Source: Bradysia coprophila
Taxonomy: Eukaryota > Arthropoda > Insecta > Diptera > Sciaridae
Direction: 5' to 3'
DNA: 64,000 nt
NCBI RefSeq assembly: GCF_014529535.1
Contig: NW_023503493.1
Location: 11,564,001-11,628,000, forward strand
Shown: positions 1-11,681 of the stretch, in pieces
Layout: each line of letters opens with the position of its first letter
How positions within the stretch are numbered: position 1 is the first letter of the stretch
Notes under the pieces: model-generated
Database searches by the model: none
Seen by the model: only the letters and a program-made list of their open reading frames with translations
Told to the model about the DNA's origin: nothing
Program-made: the position numbers and the translations under genes

Positions 1-93
1 ACTACATTAAAAATACGGCCTAGCTGACTTGAAACACTTTTATTCTAACTGAGCAAATAGATAGCAGGACATCAAAACAGAAAAGTATTTACC

Positions 94-216
94 CTATCTA
101 GCCTACATTTAGGTGAGATATCAATGAAGTTCCTAGCTTCACTCAGAAAGTATTGCTTGCGAAAGTCACGTGAAGCTGGTGGTGGTCCAGACTAAAGTTG
201 TTATTGGCAGTATAGA
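94..216 (+). mobile_element. SINE fragment (3' half), diverged
   Basis: This stretch matches the 3' half of the full SINE at 48879-49300 read from the minus strand. Shared blocks include CTAGCCTACATT, GAGATATCAAT and GTGGTCCAGACT. The tRNA-like head is not present here. Confidence 0.6.
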
Positions 217-236
217 AGTATTTAAACAAACGAAAA

Positions 237-2625
237 CAAATGTGTTTTACCTTTTAACAGAAGGCAAGCATATCTTTAGTATTATCAGGTCTGCTTCTTC
301 TTTGGATATAAATATTTTCATCCGATCTATAGAAAATCTACTACTTTATTGGTTGAGATGTATCGAAAATCATAGCTTTTTTATATCTTCTCTTCCGATA
401 ACAAGTATAACAAAACTATACTTAGCACTCAAACTATCAACTGATTCTCATATCAATCATTTGCTAGAACATCTGTCCAACTAAATTTACTTCTACGATT
501 AAAACAAATTATGTGAACAAATTCTAACTTCATATCGTGCCCATGCGACTTGTTTCTTTCTTCCAATCCAAACATTTATGCGTACGAATGTCATAATATA
601 TACGTACACGTATGATCACACTGCAGGTGGTTCTTAGGAAAAGACCACACTAACCCATCATCGTTTGTGTAAAATTAAAATTAATTTGTGTGAGAGTGGT
701 GACCCTTGACAAATATTTTCCTACTTTGCGCTACCATAAGTAGAAATTAAAAGGAGAGGATAACCCCATGAGAACAGTGAAATGTTGATCGTCATACGTT
801 CTTGGGAATATTTATCACTTCATTTAAAAACGTTTTATATTGAATTGTATTTTCTTTCTTGATGGCTTTTATGAGCATTGCCATTCTAAGATTTATTCGC
901 ATATTAATCATCCATCGCCGTATATTGCCATAGTGTCCCATGAGGAACGTGATAAATATGCATTAGCACTTCAGCGAAAATGTATTTTCAGTATTTTCGA
1001 TGGAAAAATTATACGCGTAGTGTGAGGCTGATTAAGTATGTTGCGGCGACGATGACGATTTTTTGTTTGTTTGTTGAAAAACAACACATCGAAAATGGCT
1101 TTAATGTTTTAATCTTGATTGCAACGAAATGAAGCCATTAAATAGCTATCAAGCTGGACGTACCAGAAGAGCCTCGAGATGAACCATAAAGTATTAGTAT
1201 CGATTTGCATAATAAATTCTCTTGATCAGAACCTTTCGTTTCGAATCTGGATATGTTTTAAATGACTAAGTAATGTTGATGCCTTGAAAATTGTACATCA
1301 TACCAGAAACTGGTCTGTTTTGATTTTATTGGTTCGATAGATTTGTAAGTGAGGGCTAGCGACACGTGCGATATATTCAAATGTGAGCAGTTGAAAAGAT
1401 GTGAAAATTTGAATATAAACGGATTTTAAACCCAAAGAAAACCTAATTTACCCAAACAGAAAATGAAATTGCCTGACACCCCACGTGGCCATCACGTACA
1501 TGGAAAAAATTGAAGGTACATGTTTTCGATTCTCTTTCCTTAATGACATGGAAAACGGGAGTCGATGAATTGTTTTGAAAATAGGTTTTGCAGTTTTGCA
1601 AAAGAACCCTTTAGTGAATACCTACTTGCTGATAAACGATATTAATATCACAAATTTATTGTAATTGAAATCTATTACTTCATTTGACCTTGGTATTCTC
1701 AAATGAATAATCTATTACTTCATTAGCTTACACAAATGATCACATTAGCCATCAGCTAACCGCTAATTTCTTGTACCTTATGTCGATAACAGATAATATG
1801 TAGGTCCCTGTTGAATTGCATGATCGATGTGAAGAGATGCGAAATTTGTTCAGTGCACAGACAGCTACACAATTCAATGTTGCGTAAACTAAATTTTTGT
1901 CTAAAATATGAAATTTGTTCGAAATTCTACATGTAAATAATCCGATAATAATCATCATGAAGCACAATAATTACATTTTCTTAAAAATCGAATTTCCTAG
2001 AGAGTTTATTCATTTTTTTTATGGGCCACCGCTTTCGGGGCATCAACATCGTCTCTTGAGAATATCTAAATTACTTAATTTGATTTAATAAAGTGAAAAT
2101 CGTCGTCTGGGACTAACTGTTTTAAATTTTTATGAAGTGATCAGAAATGGATGTTTCTTTTTCCAAAAAAAATATTTCTCGTACATAATGCCAAGCCGAA
2201 ACGCATTGTATAACATAATTTTTGAGTACACCTTTTCCATGTTCATATTCAATAATCTTTCGTCTTTAAAAGCACATTAATTGCACTTAATTTCGATGAG
2301 GTACCGTCGATCTCGATCCAAAACTCGGGTGGTCCAAATTGGATCGATATAATATCGATCAGAACAGAGGACGGTATGACTTTGTACTGGATACGAAAAT
2401 AAATGTGCAATTAATTTTACAGTCATCAAACTTTGAACAGACTCGTTTTTGCCAAATTCATTCGTTTCGTAACTTCTAACCAAAATAGATATTTGTGAAG
2501 ATAGAAATGTTACGTGTTGTAATGCAGTACCAAGAAATACTGAGATAATTAAACTTCGAAGCCGCTGAACTCAATTTGTGTGTCACCGCCTTCATGATCA
2601 ACTCAGAGTTGTCTTAACCTGGTTC
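237..2625. other. Gene-free AT-rich stretch
   Basis: No supportable gene. Open frames are short, lack splice context and look like chance. Around 1667-1735 there are two copies of a TCTATTACTTCATT motif that also occurs inside the TTAA-flanked MITE family described below, so this may be a decayed remnant of it. Confidence 0.5.
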
Positions 2626-2965
2626 TTTTCAAAAACGAGACTTTTCATTTTTATCCCGAGTTATGCAATGAAAGTAGATAAGTAGGTATGGCCAGTCCAT
2701 ACAAGTCGGAGCACATACGGATTTGCATGGCACCACCTCAAACGACCTCATTTCTAGTGGAAATTTGCACTAGAAATGACTTCGTTTGAGGTAGCGCCAT
2801 GCAAATCCGTATGTGCTCCGGCTAGAACAAATTTGAACTTTTGGGCATACCTATCTATTTACTTTCATTGGAGTTATGTAATGGATTTTACATGCGAAAG
2901 CGTCAAAAGTAGTGCTTGAAACATGAAAAGTACGGTTTTCGACGCATGAAGCATGTAAAAGAATA
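2626..2965. repeat. Half of the inverted-repeat element seen complete at 15010-15520
   Basis: The blocks AACGAGACTTTTCATTTTTA, TATCCCGAGTTATG and ATGAAAAGTACGGTTTTC recur in the same order in the large inverted repeat at 15010-15520. This copy is interrupted by the MITE at 2666-2870. Only one arm is recognisable here. Confidence 0.6.
2666..2870. mobile_element. 205-bp hAT-type MITE with 8-bp target duplication, nested
   Basis: Long terminal inverted repeats start CAATGAAAGTA and end TACTTTCATTG, and the arms pair through most of the element (for example GGAGCACATACGGATTTGCA against its complement). It is flanked by GAGTTATG at 2658-2665 and 2871-2878, an exact 8-bp duplication as made by hAT transposases. 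Removing the element plus one duplicate restores CCCGAGTTATGTAATGG, which is what the related repeat at 15130 carries uninterrupted. It has no coding capacity. Confidence 0.85.
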
Positions 2966-3114
2966 TGAAAATCGGCGAGTTAGAATCCGTTTTTAAAATC
3001 GTTGTTTCCTCCTAGGTGAAATTAGACCATACCCTTGGTGGTTTATATTCATTGACAAAAACAGCAAAGAAAAACACAAACGCACTCATTTTCATATTAT
3101 TTTTATATGAATAA

Positions 3115-3611
3115 TGAATATCGTCGGCAACATAACTAAAGGGCGTATCTCCAATATCTCAGAAACTACTAAACAGATTTTGATAAACTTCTTTTTTGTT
3201 GAAAGGCAGCGAAAAGTTATGAATTTTGAGCCCGACGTAAAGTCAACCGACCATATGGTTCAGAAGATATTGTCGAAAAACTGTAAAAACCAGTTTTTTT
3301 TTAAACAAAATTTGTGAGACATTTGAGCCGATTTTGATTTTTCTTTATTTTTCCCTGAAAGGTAGTCAAAATTAATGAATTTTGAGCTCGAAATGAAATC
3401 AATCAGCCATACGGCTCGGAAGTTGTTGTGGAAAAACTGAAAAGCCTTTAGAGAATACGACGAAAAATGCTGATTTCACTGATTTTTTTTAAAAGCTCAA
3501 AATTCATAACTTCTTACTACCTTTCAGGGAAAAAAAGTTTTTCAAAATCGGTTCAGTAGAACCTGAGATATCGGAGATATGCCCTTTAGTCATGTTGCCG
3601 ACGATATGTTC
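3115..3611. repeat. Inverted-repeat (foldback) element, about 110-bp arms
   Basis: The left arm (AATATCGTCGGCAACAT, ACTAAAGGGC) pairs with the right arm (GCCCTTTAGTCATGTTGCC, GACGATAT). Arms are roughly 110 bp and imperfect, with about 270 bp between them. No coding content. A MITE or foldback remnant is the simplest reading; no target duplication was identified. Confidence 0.65.
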
Positions 3612-5192
3612 ATGATAAATCGACCGATTTAGAAGAATCGGCAATATCTGGTACATATATACGTGACGTTTCAATCTAGTACTTCTTTTTATTTCAGCAC
3701 ATTACATCACATCATAAGAAGGAAAGATGTTCACGATGGGTACAAAAATCTACCTTAACAACCTACGACGGGCTTGGAACAAGATCATTAGTTTACTATT
3801 ACGATACCCATTTTTTCTGCTTACTTTAAGACCCTTTTCATTACCGAAATATTTTCTTGTGCCAGTATTGCGCTAAGCGACATACCATCTATGATGGTTC
3901 TTCCATTAATGTGTCTGAACAGTCAAACTAACCTGTTTGTTCCGATTCGATCAGCTTTATTTTGTCAAAATATGGAAATCGGTTCAAGTCTGTCTGCGGT
4001 TGATTATATTGAACTCTCACACTTGCAATTCAATTGAGTAATGCACAACGGACGAATCAAAACCACTGAACGTTATTATTGAGTTGTTGTGTCGTGTGCC
4101 TACTTAAAGCAATAAAATGTTAAACGTTGCGGATTTTTATGAATGCACAGCTTTCGTACCCTCCTTTTACTAAACATCCATCATTATTAAAATGCATGCA
4201 CTTTGTGTATATTTTGTTTCAATTAAAAATTACTTTGTACGTTTTAAAACAAATGTTTTTGCGTAGGATTCACCCACGCCACGCGACTTTATTTACCTGG
4301 ATTAACATTTCAAACTTAAATGCATAAAACGTAATATTTCAAAAATTACTTTGTCCTCAACACAGGGAGTAATCAAATAATGAAGAGAAAAAAATTGTAT
4401 CTCCAAAAGCAGCGATCCAACGACTTAGGTATTACATTTTGTGTGTGTCTAAAGTCTTACGAACTCTATCTTGTTATGCACTCTGTGTATCCACATATAA
4501 TGGACTTTGTATAATTTAATATTTATTTTAAATGTGTAATTGAATGTAGCATATTCTCTGAAAACTGTTGCTTGTTGCGCTAACTTGCTATTTTCATTGT
4601 AACAAATAGTAAGTCATCATTTATGACAGGCCATATTTTTCTTTCAGCTCTCTGTAAGGTGTATATTGATTTATGTTTATTGCAAATTTGAAAAACGAAT
4701 AGTCGAAAACATCAATCAAAATGCTAAATTATATTAGAACTTTCTAAAATGAGTAATTGCAATCGTCCGGAACAGCTTTAATAAAGCGTACTGTGTTGCC
4801 ATATAGCTGTGTTGAATGTTACACGCACCGTGAATATAAGCATCGATTAGTCAAAGGTCCCGTCTTGTGGCGGGTCAGACCTCTTGGTTTTGTTACTATA
4901 TGTTGTTGACACAGTATTCCGCAACGTTGTACTATCCTATCTGATTTAAGTTATACATTTTCTAGATGCAAATGCTTAGGCAACATCATATTGAAATGGT
5001 ATCAGCTACAAGCCATGGACAGCCCACAATATTTTTGTACTTACTAAAAGTTTCCAACACCAGGACGGTTCTTAGAAATTTGACTTAATGATGAAAAACA
5101 AGATGGGACCATCGAAGTCCTAAGTGCTACTTAAACTGTCTAGCAGATTATTTTCCCTACTTAATAATTTGTCTGTTTCCTTAGAAACACAC
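3612..5192. other. Gene-free stretch
   Basis: I see no gene, RNA gene or clear repeat here. Short open frames lack homology and splice signals. Confidence 0.4.
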
Positions 5193-5372
5193 AGTTAATA
5201 AGAAGGTTAGTTTGGACCACCAGCTTAACATAAATTCCGAACCACGCCTCGAAGTATGCAAATTCTTTCAAGTGCTTGTTATCTCGCCTAAATGTAGGCT
5301 AGATATCTGCACACAAATTCATCGTGTTTTCATTACGTCATACCAGTCATTCAGTGGGTATATTGGTGTAGT
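5193..5372 (-). mobile_element. SINE fragment (middle and 3' part), reverse orientation
   Basis: Colinear with the SINE at 48879-49300: TTTGGACCACCAGC, CCGAACCACGCCTCGAAGTATG, ATCTCGCCTAAATGTAGGCTAGA and ACACAAATTCATCGTGTTT. The tRNA-like head is missing. Confidence 0.7.
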
Positions 5373-5410
5373 GAAAATGTAAAAAAAAACCTTTTTTCGG
5401 TGTCCAGCCA

Positions 5411-5923
5411 GGAGAGGGATTACGACATCAGTTCTCTTTTCTCTATTCAATCAAAAATCTACCGATATAGAACGGTTCAGTATCTCATTGTAAGATGTCG
5501 CTGCAACAAAACCAATGTCATCAGAAAAATAATTAATTTTTTGCTCGGCGGATTTTAGTCAAATAAAATGCTATCGTGTATCACATGATCTCAGGACTCC
5601 GGAACAGTAATCAGCTTTTCAATCGGCCCCATATCGGCTTGAGGATAAGGTCTGCTGCCGTTTCATCACATCCTTTCTTAAGACTCTTATCGCCAAGCCG
5701 ATATAGGACCGATTTAAAAATAATTGCTGTTCCAGAGTCCTGAGGTCATGTGCTACACGATGGCATTTTATTTGACTAAAATCCGTCGAGTAAAAAATTA
5801 ATTATTTTTCTGTTGACAATGGTTTTGTTGCAGCGACATCTTTCAGTGAAAGAGTGAATCGTTCTCTATCAGTAGAGTTTTGATTGAATAGAGAAAAGAG
5901 AACTGACGCCGTAATGCCTCTCC
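5411..5923. repeat. 513-bp inverted repeat with about 240-bp arms
   Basis: The left end GGAGAGGGATTACGACATCA pairs with the right end TGACGCCGTAATGCCTCTCC. Internal blocks such as CAGCGACATCTTNCA and AAAAATTAATTATTTTTCTG also have mirrored partners, so the element folds almost end to end. Non-coding; a MITE or foldback element. Confidence 0.75.
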
Positions 5924-8538
5924 AGGGATATTATTTTCGAGAAATTCTTAATAATTTTCAAAATGGTCCAAAACCAAAATCCATCTAAGATAAACATCAA
6001 CCGACATCCTCGTTCTCTCCGGTGCTACCCGCTTCCTTATTATTTATTATCAGCACTTTTTGCACCACATCCTTCCGATATTTGAATCGAATATTGGACA
6101 AACTTATTGCTTCCAATTATCAATCTCTTCATTTTCTGAGAAGAAATTGAAACTCCCAGATCACGATATTTTTCCACTCGAAATCTCAGCCCAGACCCTG
6201 AGACATCCCAATCTTTGTGAACTGAAATCTGTTGCTAAATCATTACAAAATGTATTCAATTAAATTTCCGATGAATTTCTGCTTTTATTTACGAGCTGTG
6301 CTTTCCACACAGTTACTTATAGATTTCTGGAAACATTATGCCCACACACAGAATTCTATGTAATTATTTCATGTAATGGCATCGTAAACTATTCGGTGAA
6401 TATGTGTAAGGTTAAAACGCTTCGGTGGTCCCGCGCACTTTCCAATCTAATTTGATTAAAATGCCACCATTAAAGGTGTCACAGGTGAATGTAAAATTTT
6501 AAATTGTAATTCCAACAGAACAACGAAAAGGAAAAAAATAAAATAAAATTGTAACATGGTGTCGCTTCTTGATCCTAAAACTGGTTAACTTGAAGGGATT
6601 TTTTTTTACTTTAAACGCACGTAAATTACATGAACGGCAATTAAATAGAATTTGTGTTAATCGTTTCATGTTTGATACGAAAGACACATTTACTGATTTG
6701 CATATTGAGGAATTTTTTTTTAGTTTAATTTAAAAACCGTAACATCGTCATGTCGATTTAATTTTATTCACCAGAGAGAAGAGACGTAAAAAAATGAGTT
6801 AAATCGTTTGGTAATTTATATAAAATGCATTGCGTTTCGCGTACGGTCATATGTTATCCGATCAAACTAGATATGTTATTGATTCACAGCGACTTGCGCC
6901 TGTAATGTAATTACAACGCTAAAATATAGACCTGCTGAAGGAGAAAATCAATAAAATATTCGTTCGAAATAATATGTTGAAGTGGCATCATTGGCAGTGC
7001 AACTAAAATAATATCTGATAAATCAAACACCCAACGGGCAAATAGAATTGCGATACGAATTAACGTTTCGTAAAATATGTCTGGATATAAAATTTAAAAA
7101 AGAAAAATCGAAGCAGAAAAAATCGGTTCGCAATTTACGATCTTTGTAAATGTACCAATTAAAAGGCATAAAATGTCACAGACCATCACAGCATAAAAGG
7201 TATATCATTAATGATTTCTCATAATTTCATAATGGAAAATAAAACCAATAATTTATACGAATCTACATAAAGTTGATTCGTTCATCTCAAGTTCTGCGCG
7301 AACCATGGAAAAACAAACCAACCAACGTTTTGTTGCATCGGAAAAATAAAATTTTGTTTTTATATTGTAGCCTGCACCGAGAGAGACGATATATATTTTA
7401 TAAATTGCATATCAAATTGCGGTTGATATTCCGTTCGCTCGTGAAATTTTTTATTTTTAAATGTTCAAAATCCTACATCAAATCAAAGAAATGGTCGAAA
7501 ACGAATTCGACTTTTGTTGCTTAGACCCACACACACACGAATGAAATTGCCTGACCCCGGCGACCTTTTTTTTCGCAATCACACCAAATGTGGATAAATG
7601 TTCAGTGTTATTCACGGAATGAGCAAAGTTTTATTAGTCATTGATTAACGTTTCGATGGAAAATTAATGGTTTAAGTGTCTCGAAACAAGCAGTCATAGA
7701 TTTGGTTCGGAAACGATCTGTTGTGTTATTCGATTTGCTAGTTTATTGAGACATGGAATATGATGCAAAATATCACATTGAAAGCGATGTTTATGGCTTA
7801 ACCCTTGCAGTGATTGCATCGCAGAGTATTAACTTCTGCCCACAAAGTGACATGGATATTTTGTTGAGTTTAACTAATATCTGAAAAATATTTCCGTCAA
7901 TAGGGAAACGGTGTTGGAAGATTAATTTCCTTGAAACCTTCTGTTTAACAACAATAAAATAAAAGTGAAAACAGACGTAATCTATGTACTGGAATACCGT
8001 GTGATGTACGACATAGGCCAAGGGCAGACAGCTAATCATATTCAAAATCAAAATCAAAGAAAGTAGAATTACCAACACTCAAAATGCCTTTTTAAGATGA
8101 TTGTATTCCACACTAAGAAAAAGTGACGATAATAAAGTGAAATTGAAAAAAAAAAGATATTTAATAGCATTTCGAATGAACGACAGTTTAACGGTCTTAC
8201 AACTTTTCCATTCAGTTTTGAAAGAAACTATCTCAACAAAAGACTTTAGTCCCTCCAACATTTCCCCATTCTTTTCTCATTATTTTTCCCGAAACATATT
8301 TTCGGAAAATCTGGAAAATGTTGGAAATTTTAGGAAAATGTGTCACTAAAATTGTCCCAACTATTACGTTAAGATACGCTATAAATTTTATGTTATCACA
8401 CCCTACCACTAGCTTTCCTCAACATTGCTGGTATGATATCTGTGGGTTTTTTGAAAAATGATTTTTTTTCTCTTCTTATCTCCCTGCACCAACATGGTTA
8501 AAGACTTTTGGATACGTTAGAACATCACAACTAATAAC
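5924..8538. other. Gene-free stretch
   Basis: No supportable gene on either strand. Open frames of 60-95 codons are isolated, AT-biased and resemble nothing I recognise. Confidence 0.4.
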
Positions 8539-8718
8539 TTTACGTGTTACGGCCTGTTTAATTTTCATTTACATTGCCTAATCACGTAAAGCATTGTACT
8601 TACGAGGTTCCAAGTTGTTATTTGACAAGTGGGGAATACAGCCCTCCCCTTCGGGTCGGGCTGTAACACCCCACTTATCAAATACACAACTTGGAACCTC
8701 GGAAGTAATATACTATTA
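8539..8718 (+). mobile_element. Hairpin-bearing repeat, copy 1 (180 bp)
   Basis: Member of a dispersed family with four copies in this window. It starts TTTACGTGTTACGG and ends GGAAGTAATATACTATTA. A 97-nt inverted repeat (8604-8700) with outer arms GAGGTTCCAAGTTG / CAACTTGGAACCTC and a GC-rich core around CCCTCCCCTTCGGGTCGGGC occupies the 3' two thirds. The ends are not inverted repeats of each other, so it is not a standard TIR MITE. Confidence 0.8.
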
Positions 8719-8793
8719 CCTTATCAGGAAAGTAAAAAGGCCATAACTGCCCTAGGGCAAAGCCTTTACCAACCTTGTAAGGTAAAATAGCAT

Positions 8794-8914
8794 ACTATAA
8801 CTGGGAAGTAACGAGTTATCGCGTATACAGGTGAGTAAAAGTATCCGAGGGCGGCAGCCCGAGGTACTTTTACTCACCGTGATACGAGATAACTAGTTAC
8901 TTCTCAGTTATAGT
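8794..8914. repeat. 121-bp inverted repeat with GC-rich loop
   Basis: The left arm ACTATAACTGGGAAGTAACG pairs with the right arm ending TTACTTCTCAGTTATAGT, and the inner arms GGTGAGTAAAAGTA / TACTTTTACTCACC close on a loop rich in G and C. It sits 76 bp from the hairpin-bearing repeat and has the same architecture, AT-rich outer arms and GC-rich tip, but a different sequence. Confidence 0.75.
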
Positions 8915-8927
8915 AATCTACTATTGC

Positions 8928-9000
8928 CTGCCTCATGTGAAAGTTGACCATTATGTAGCGGTTTACTCCCTGCGAAATCCATTACAACTTTTGCATGGAA
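8928..9000 (+). repeat. Short dispersed repeat shared with about 28095-28210
   Basis: CTATTGCCTGCCTCATGTGAAAGTTGACC here is close to ATTGCCTGCCCCATGCGAAAGTTGAC at about 28103. Copies are short and diverged; family unknown. Confidence 0.4.
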
Positions 9001-11339
9001 TAGGAAATAAATCAGAACCAGGATTCATTTACAAAGTTTCCTATAATTTACTGAAACTTACCAAGTTTTACCTAATTTATCAAAAAATAATTCGGTAAAT
9101 TTTCGGTAAACTTCAGCTAATTATGGTAAATACCAATACATTAAATGCTTATTCTCACTTATATGTTTTGAGCAACATGCTTCGGTAACTGTTTTCGACA
9201 AGTGTATAGTGTTCATGATACACTTGTCGAAGAACAATCACCAAAGCTCAGAAAACACAATTGTTACCTCACGTAATTAATTACCGACGCAGCATCCAAT
9301 CTAACCCACCATTTTAGTGTTCACAAACAATGACAGGCTTCTTTTTACTAGATTTATTCGAGAAAAACGATTTTCAACGGTTCGGAAAGGAATTCTTTCA
9401 TCGACTATCCCACAGTTCCTAAAGAGTTATTTATCTAGCACTTCATTTTTCTCAGCAAAGTACAAAAATTCAAAAAGGCCTTAGATAATATTGAAATTGG
9501 AGAACGCATAAACTACATATATCCATGCAGGCTGGTCGAAGGTTTAACGAATTAACTCTTTTTATGCAATGAAGAGCTAGATTTTCTAACAGATGAAATT
9601 GGAATTAATTGGAATATTTAATCCTCAACTAATCCTCAAATTTGTGTTAGTTCTCATATTTTCTAATCAATCCGTAAACGTTACAATCCAAAATTATTTA
9701 TGAAAGGAAAAATAGCGCGAACTGATTATGACCTCTGAAAACATTCTGAGAAAGCTACGAAAATTACAAATTTCAACTTAACAAAAAAACATTTTCGAAA
9801 AAATATAACATTTTTTTTGCTCTGAAATGGAGGCATGACCGTGTTTGATGGCTATCTACAGTAAGTCGATTTTATGTCAGACTCGTTGATGCATTTTTTT
9901 ACAGTTTCACCTTAAAGAATCTTCATCGAAATTTTTATCCTTCAAATGTAGACTTTGCACACTCTTGTTCCAGTTGAGATGGCATTTCGCCATCATTACA
10001 TTTCCATTTCAAATATTTATCAACCAAAAATGACACGGAACGTATATAACATCAAATTCTTATGAAAATTGTTTTACGAATTCTAAAAATTTCGATTTTT
10101 AAAGAAAGAAGACAAAAAAGTCGTCTTCTCAACTCAAGTCATTGATCTAACTGAATTGATCATATATAGACGAGAGTTATGGCTCATTTTAAAACACTAA
10201 AATATTGAACGGCGAGAGAATTTCATTCAGAATCTTCGTTAAGTTTTATCATTTGGAGAGAGAAGTGTATTGTCGCTAGTGAGATCTTAATTTGTTGTTG
10301 CAGAGCGGAGGAGTAAGTAGTTGAAAGTTTAAGATGCAAATTTTTGTTTTGTCATATATAATTCAAAGAGCTTTGTGATTGAGACAATTTAATTAGCGGG
10401 GGTTTATATAATTTATATTCGATGCTTACGTGGTAAAAAAAATGTATCGAAGGTCTCACCAATGGATCGGCCATATCAACTTTCCTAGTAAAATGTTGTG
10501 CATAGCATTTTAATATCTCATTTCGTTGCCGTCTGTAATTAAGCAACCCTTTAGCAGTAAAATGTTAATATAAATTTTACAGTAGAAAATTGTGCATATC
10601 TCGTATCGAAAAATGGATTAATGATATTGTATGACTATACCCTATGGTCATCGAAAGCGATTATTGTGCACTTCTGTAATAAATTGTAGTGCATTTATTA
10701 TTTAAGAAAAAAAGCAACGAGAGAAGCGATTCTGGTTTAGTTCCAGCTATATAATGGTACATCAAGTTTTGTGATTTTAATACAAAAAAAAATTGTAATA
10801 ATAACTTCAAGGCAAATTAAGTTGTTTCCAACCTCTGTTTGCATAGCTAAACATCCCTGCGGCCGACCAGAAAATATTTTATTTTATTGGTTTAATATTT
10901 AAATTTTGACGATTTATAAAAGAATAATAATAAAATCAACTTTTTCCATATTAAAAAAAAAACGAAACGAAATGCTATATGGAAGCAATCAATGCGACAA
11001 GTTGAATTAATGCTAAGTTTATGTGAATTATATGACTGCTATTAATAAAGCATCAGCATCAGCATATCAATAAATTATTATATTTCATCCGGAGGCTTAA
11101 TGTCAGACATCATATTCTTCAATATCAAAACTGAAGCATTATCTGAGTTGGAATGCAAAAGAAAAAAAATCTTTTTTTTTGCTTTATTGGCTTTTGTTGA
11201 ATGATTGCGAAATGAAATATTGCGAACCAACCGGCACAATATCGCTTATATATTTTAAGAAGACATTATTGTTAGGCCGAAAGCTACGAGAAAATCGAAC
11301 ATATTGGCAAACGCTCGTAAAAATATTAATGACAAACGT
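9001..11339. other. Gene-free stretch with one small hairpin
   Basis: No gene supported. A perfect 14-bp inverted repeat TTCGACAAGTGTAT / ATACACTTGTCGAA with a 10-nt spacer lies at 9194-9231. Confidence 0.4.
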
Positions 11340-11518
11340 AAGGACGGTTATCATCTGTTATCGATTACGACTGCAAGAGACCAATGCTGTCCTATATAGA
11401 GTAAAACGCATGCTCAGAAAATCGAAGTAAAAGATTTTGGAGACAGCCAATTGAAAATATTTAGATCAAATGAAGTAATAGATCCGATAGTAAAACATCT
11501 GACCGTATGTGAAAGGTA
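11340..11518 (+). mobile_element. Diverged copy of the TTAA-flanked MITE family
   Basis: Shares TCATCTGTTATCGA, GAAGTAAAAGATTT, AGATCAAATGAAGTAATAGATC and GATAGTAAAAC with the well-preserved copies at 24695-24876 and 25850-26054. Both ends are worn and the TTAA flanks are not preserved. Confidence 0.6.
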
Positions 11519-11526
11519 AAGGTATT

Positions 11527-11681
11527 GATCTGATGGCTCAGTGGTTACATACTAGCCTTCCATCAAAACGATCCACATGGAATTGGCGATTGTTCTATAT
11601 TGGTAACGTCGTAATTTTCACTCCAAGCTTCATAATTTGGGTAGTTGCAGTGTTTGGTGTCTGTCTCAGACTGAACTTGTG
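11527..11681 (+). mobile_element. SINE fragment with tRNA-like head
   Basis: GATGGCTCAGTGGTTACATACTAGCC is the pol III A-box region of the SINE at 48879-49300, followed by GGTAACGTC and AAGCTTCATAATTTGGGTAG from its body. The B box is degraded and the 3' half is missing. Confidence 0.7.

Noticed and set aside
170-484. 104-codon open frame near the window start
   Set aside because: Begins inside a SINE fragment, has no recognisable domain or splice partners, and runs in AT-rich sequence.
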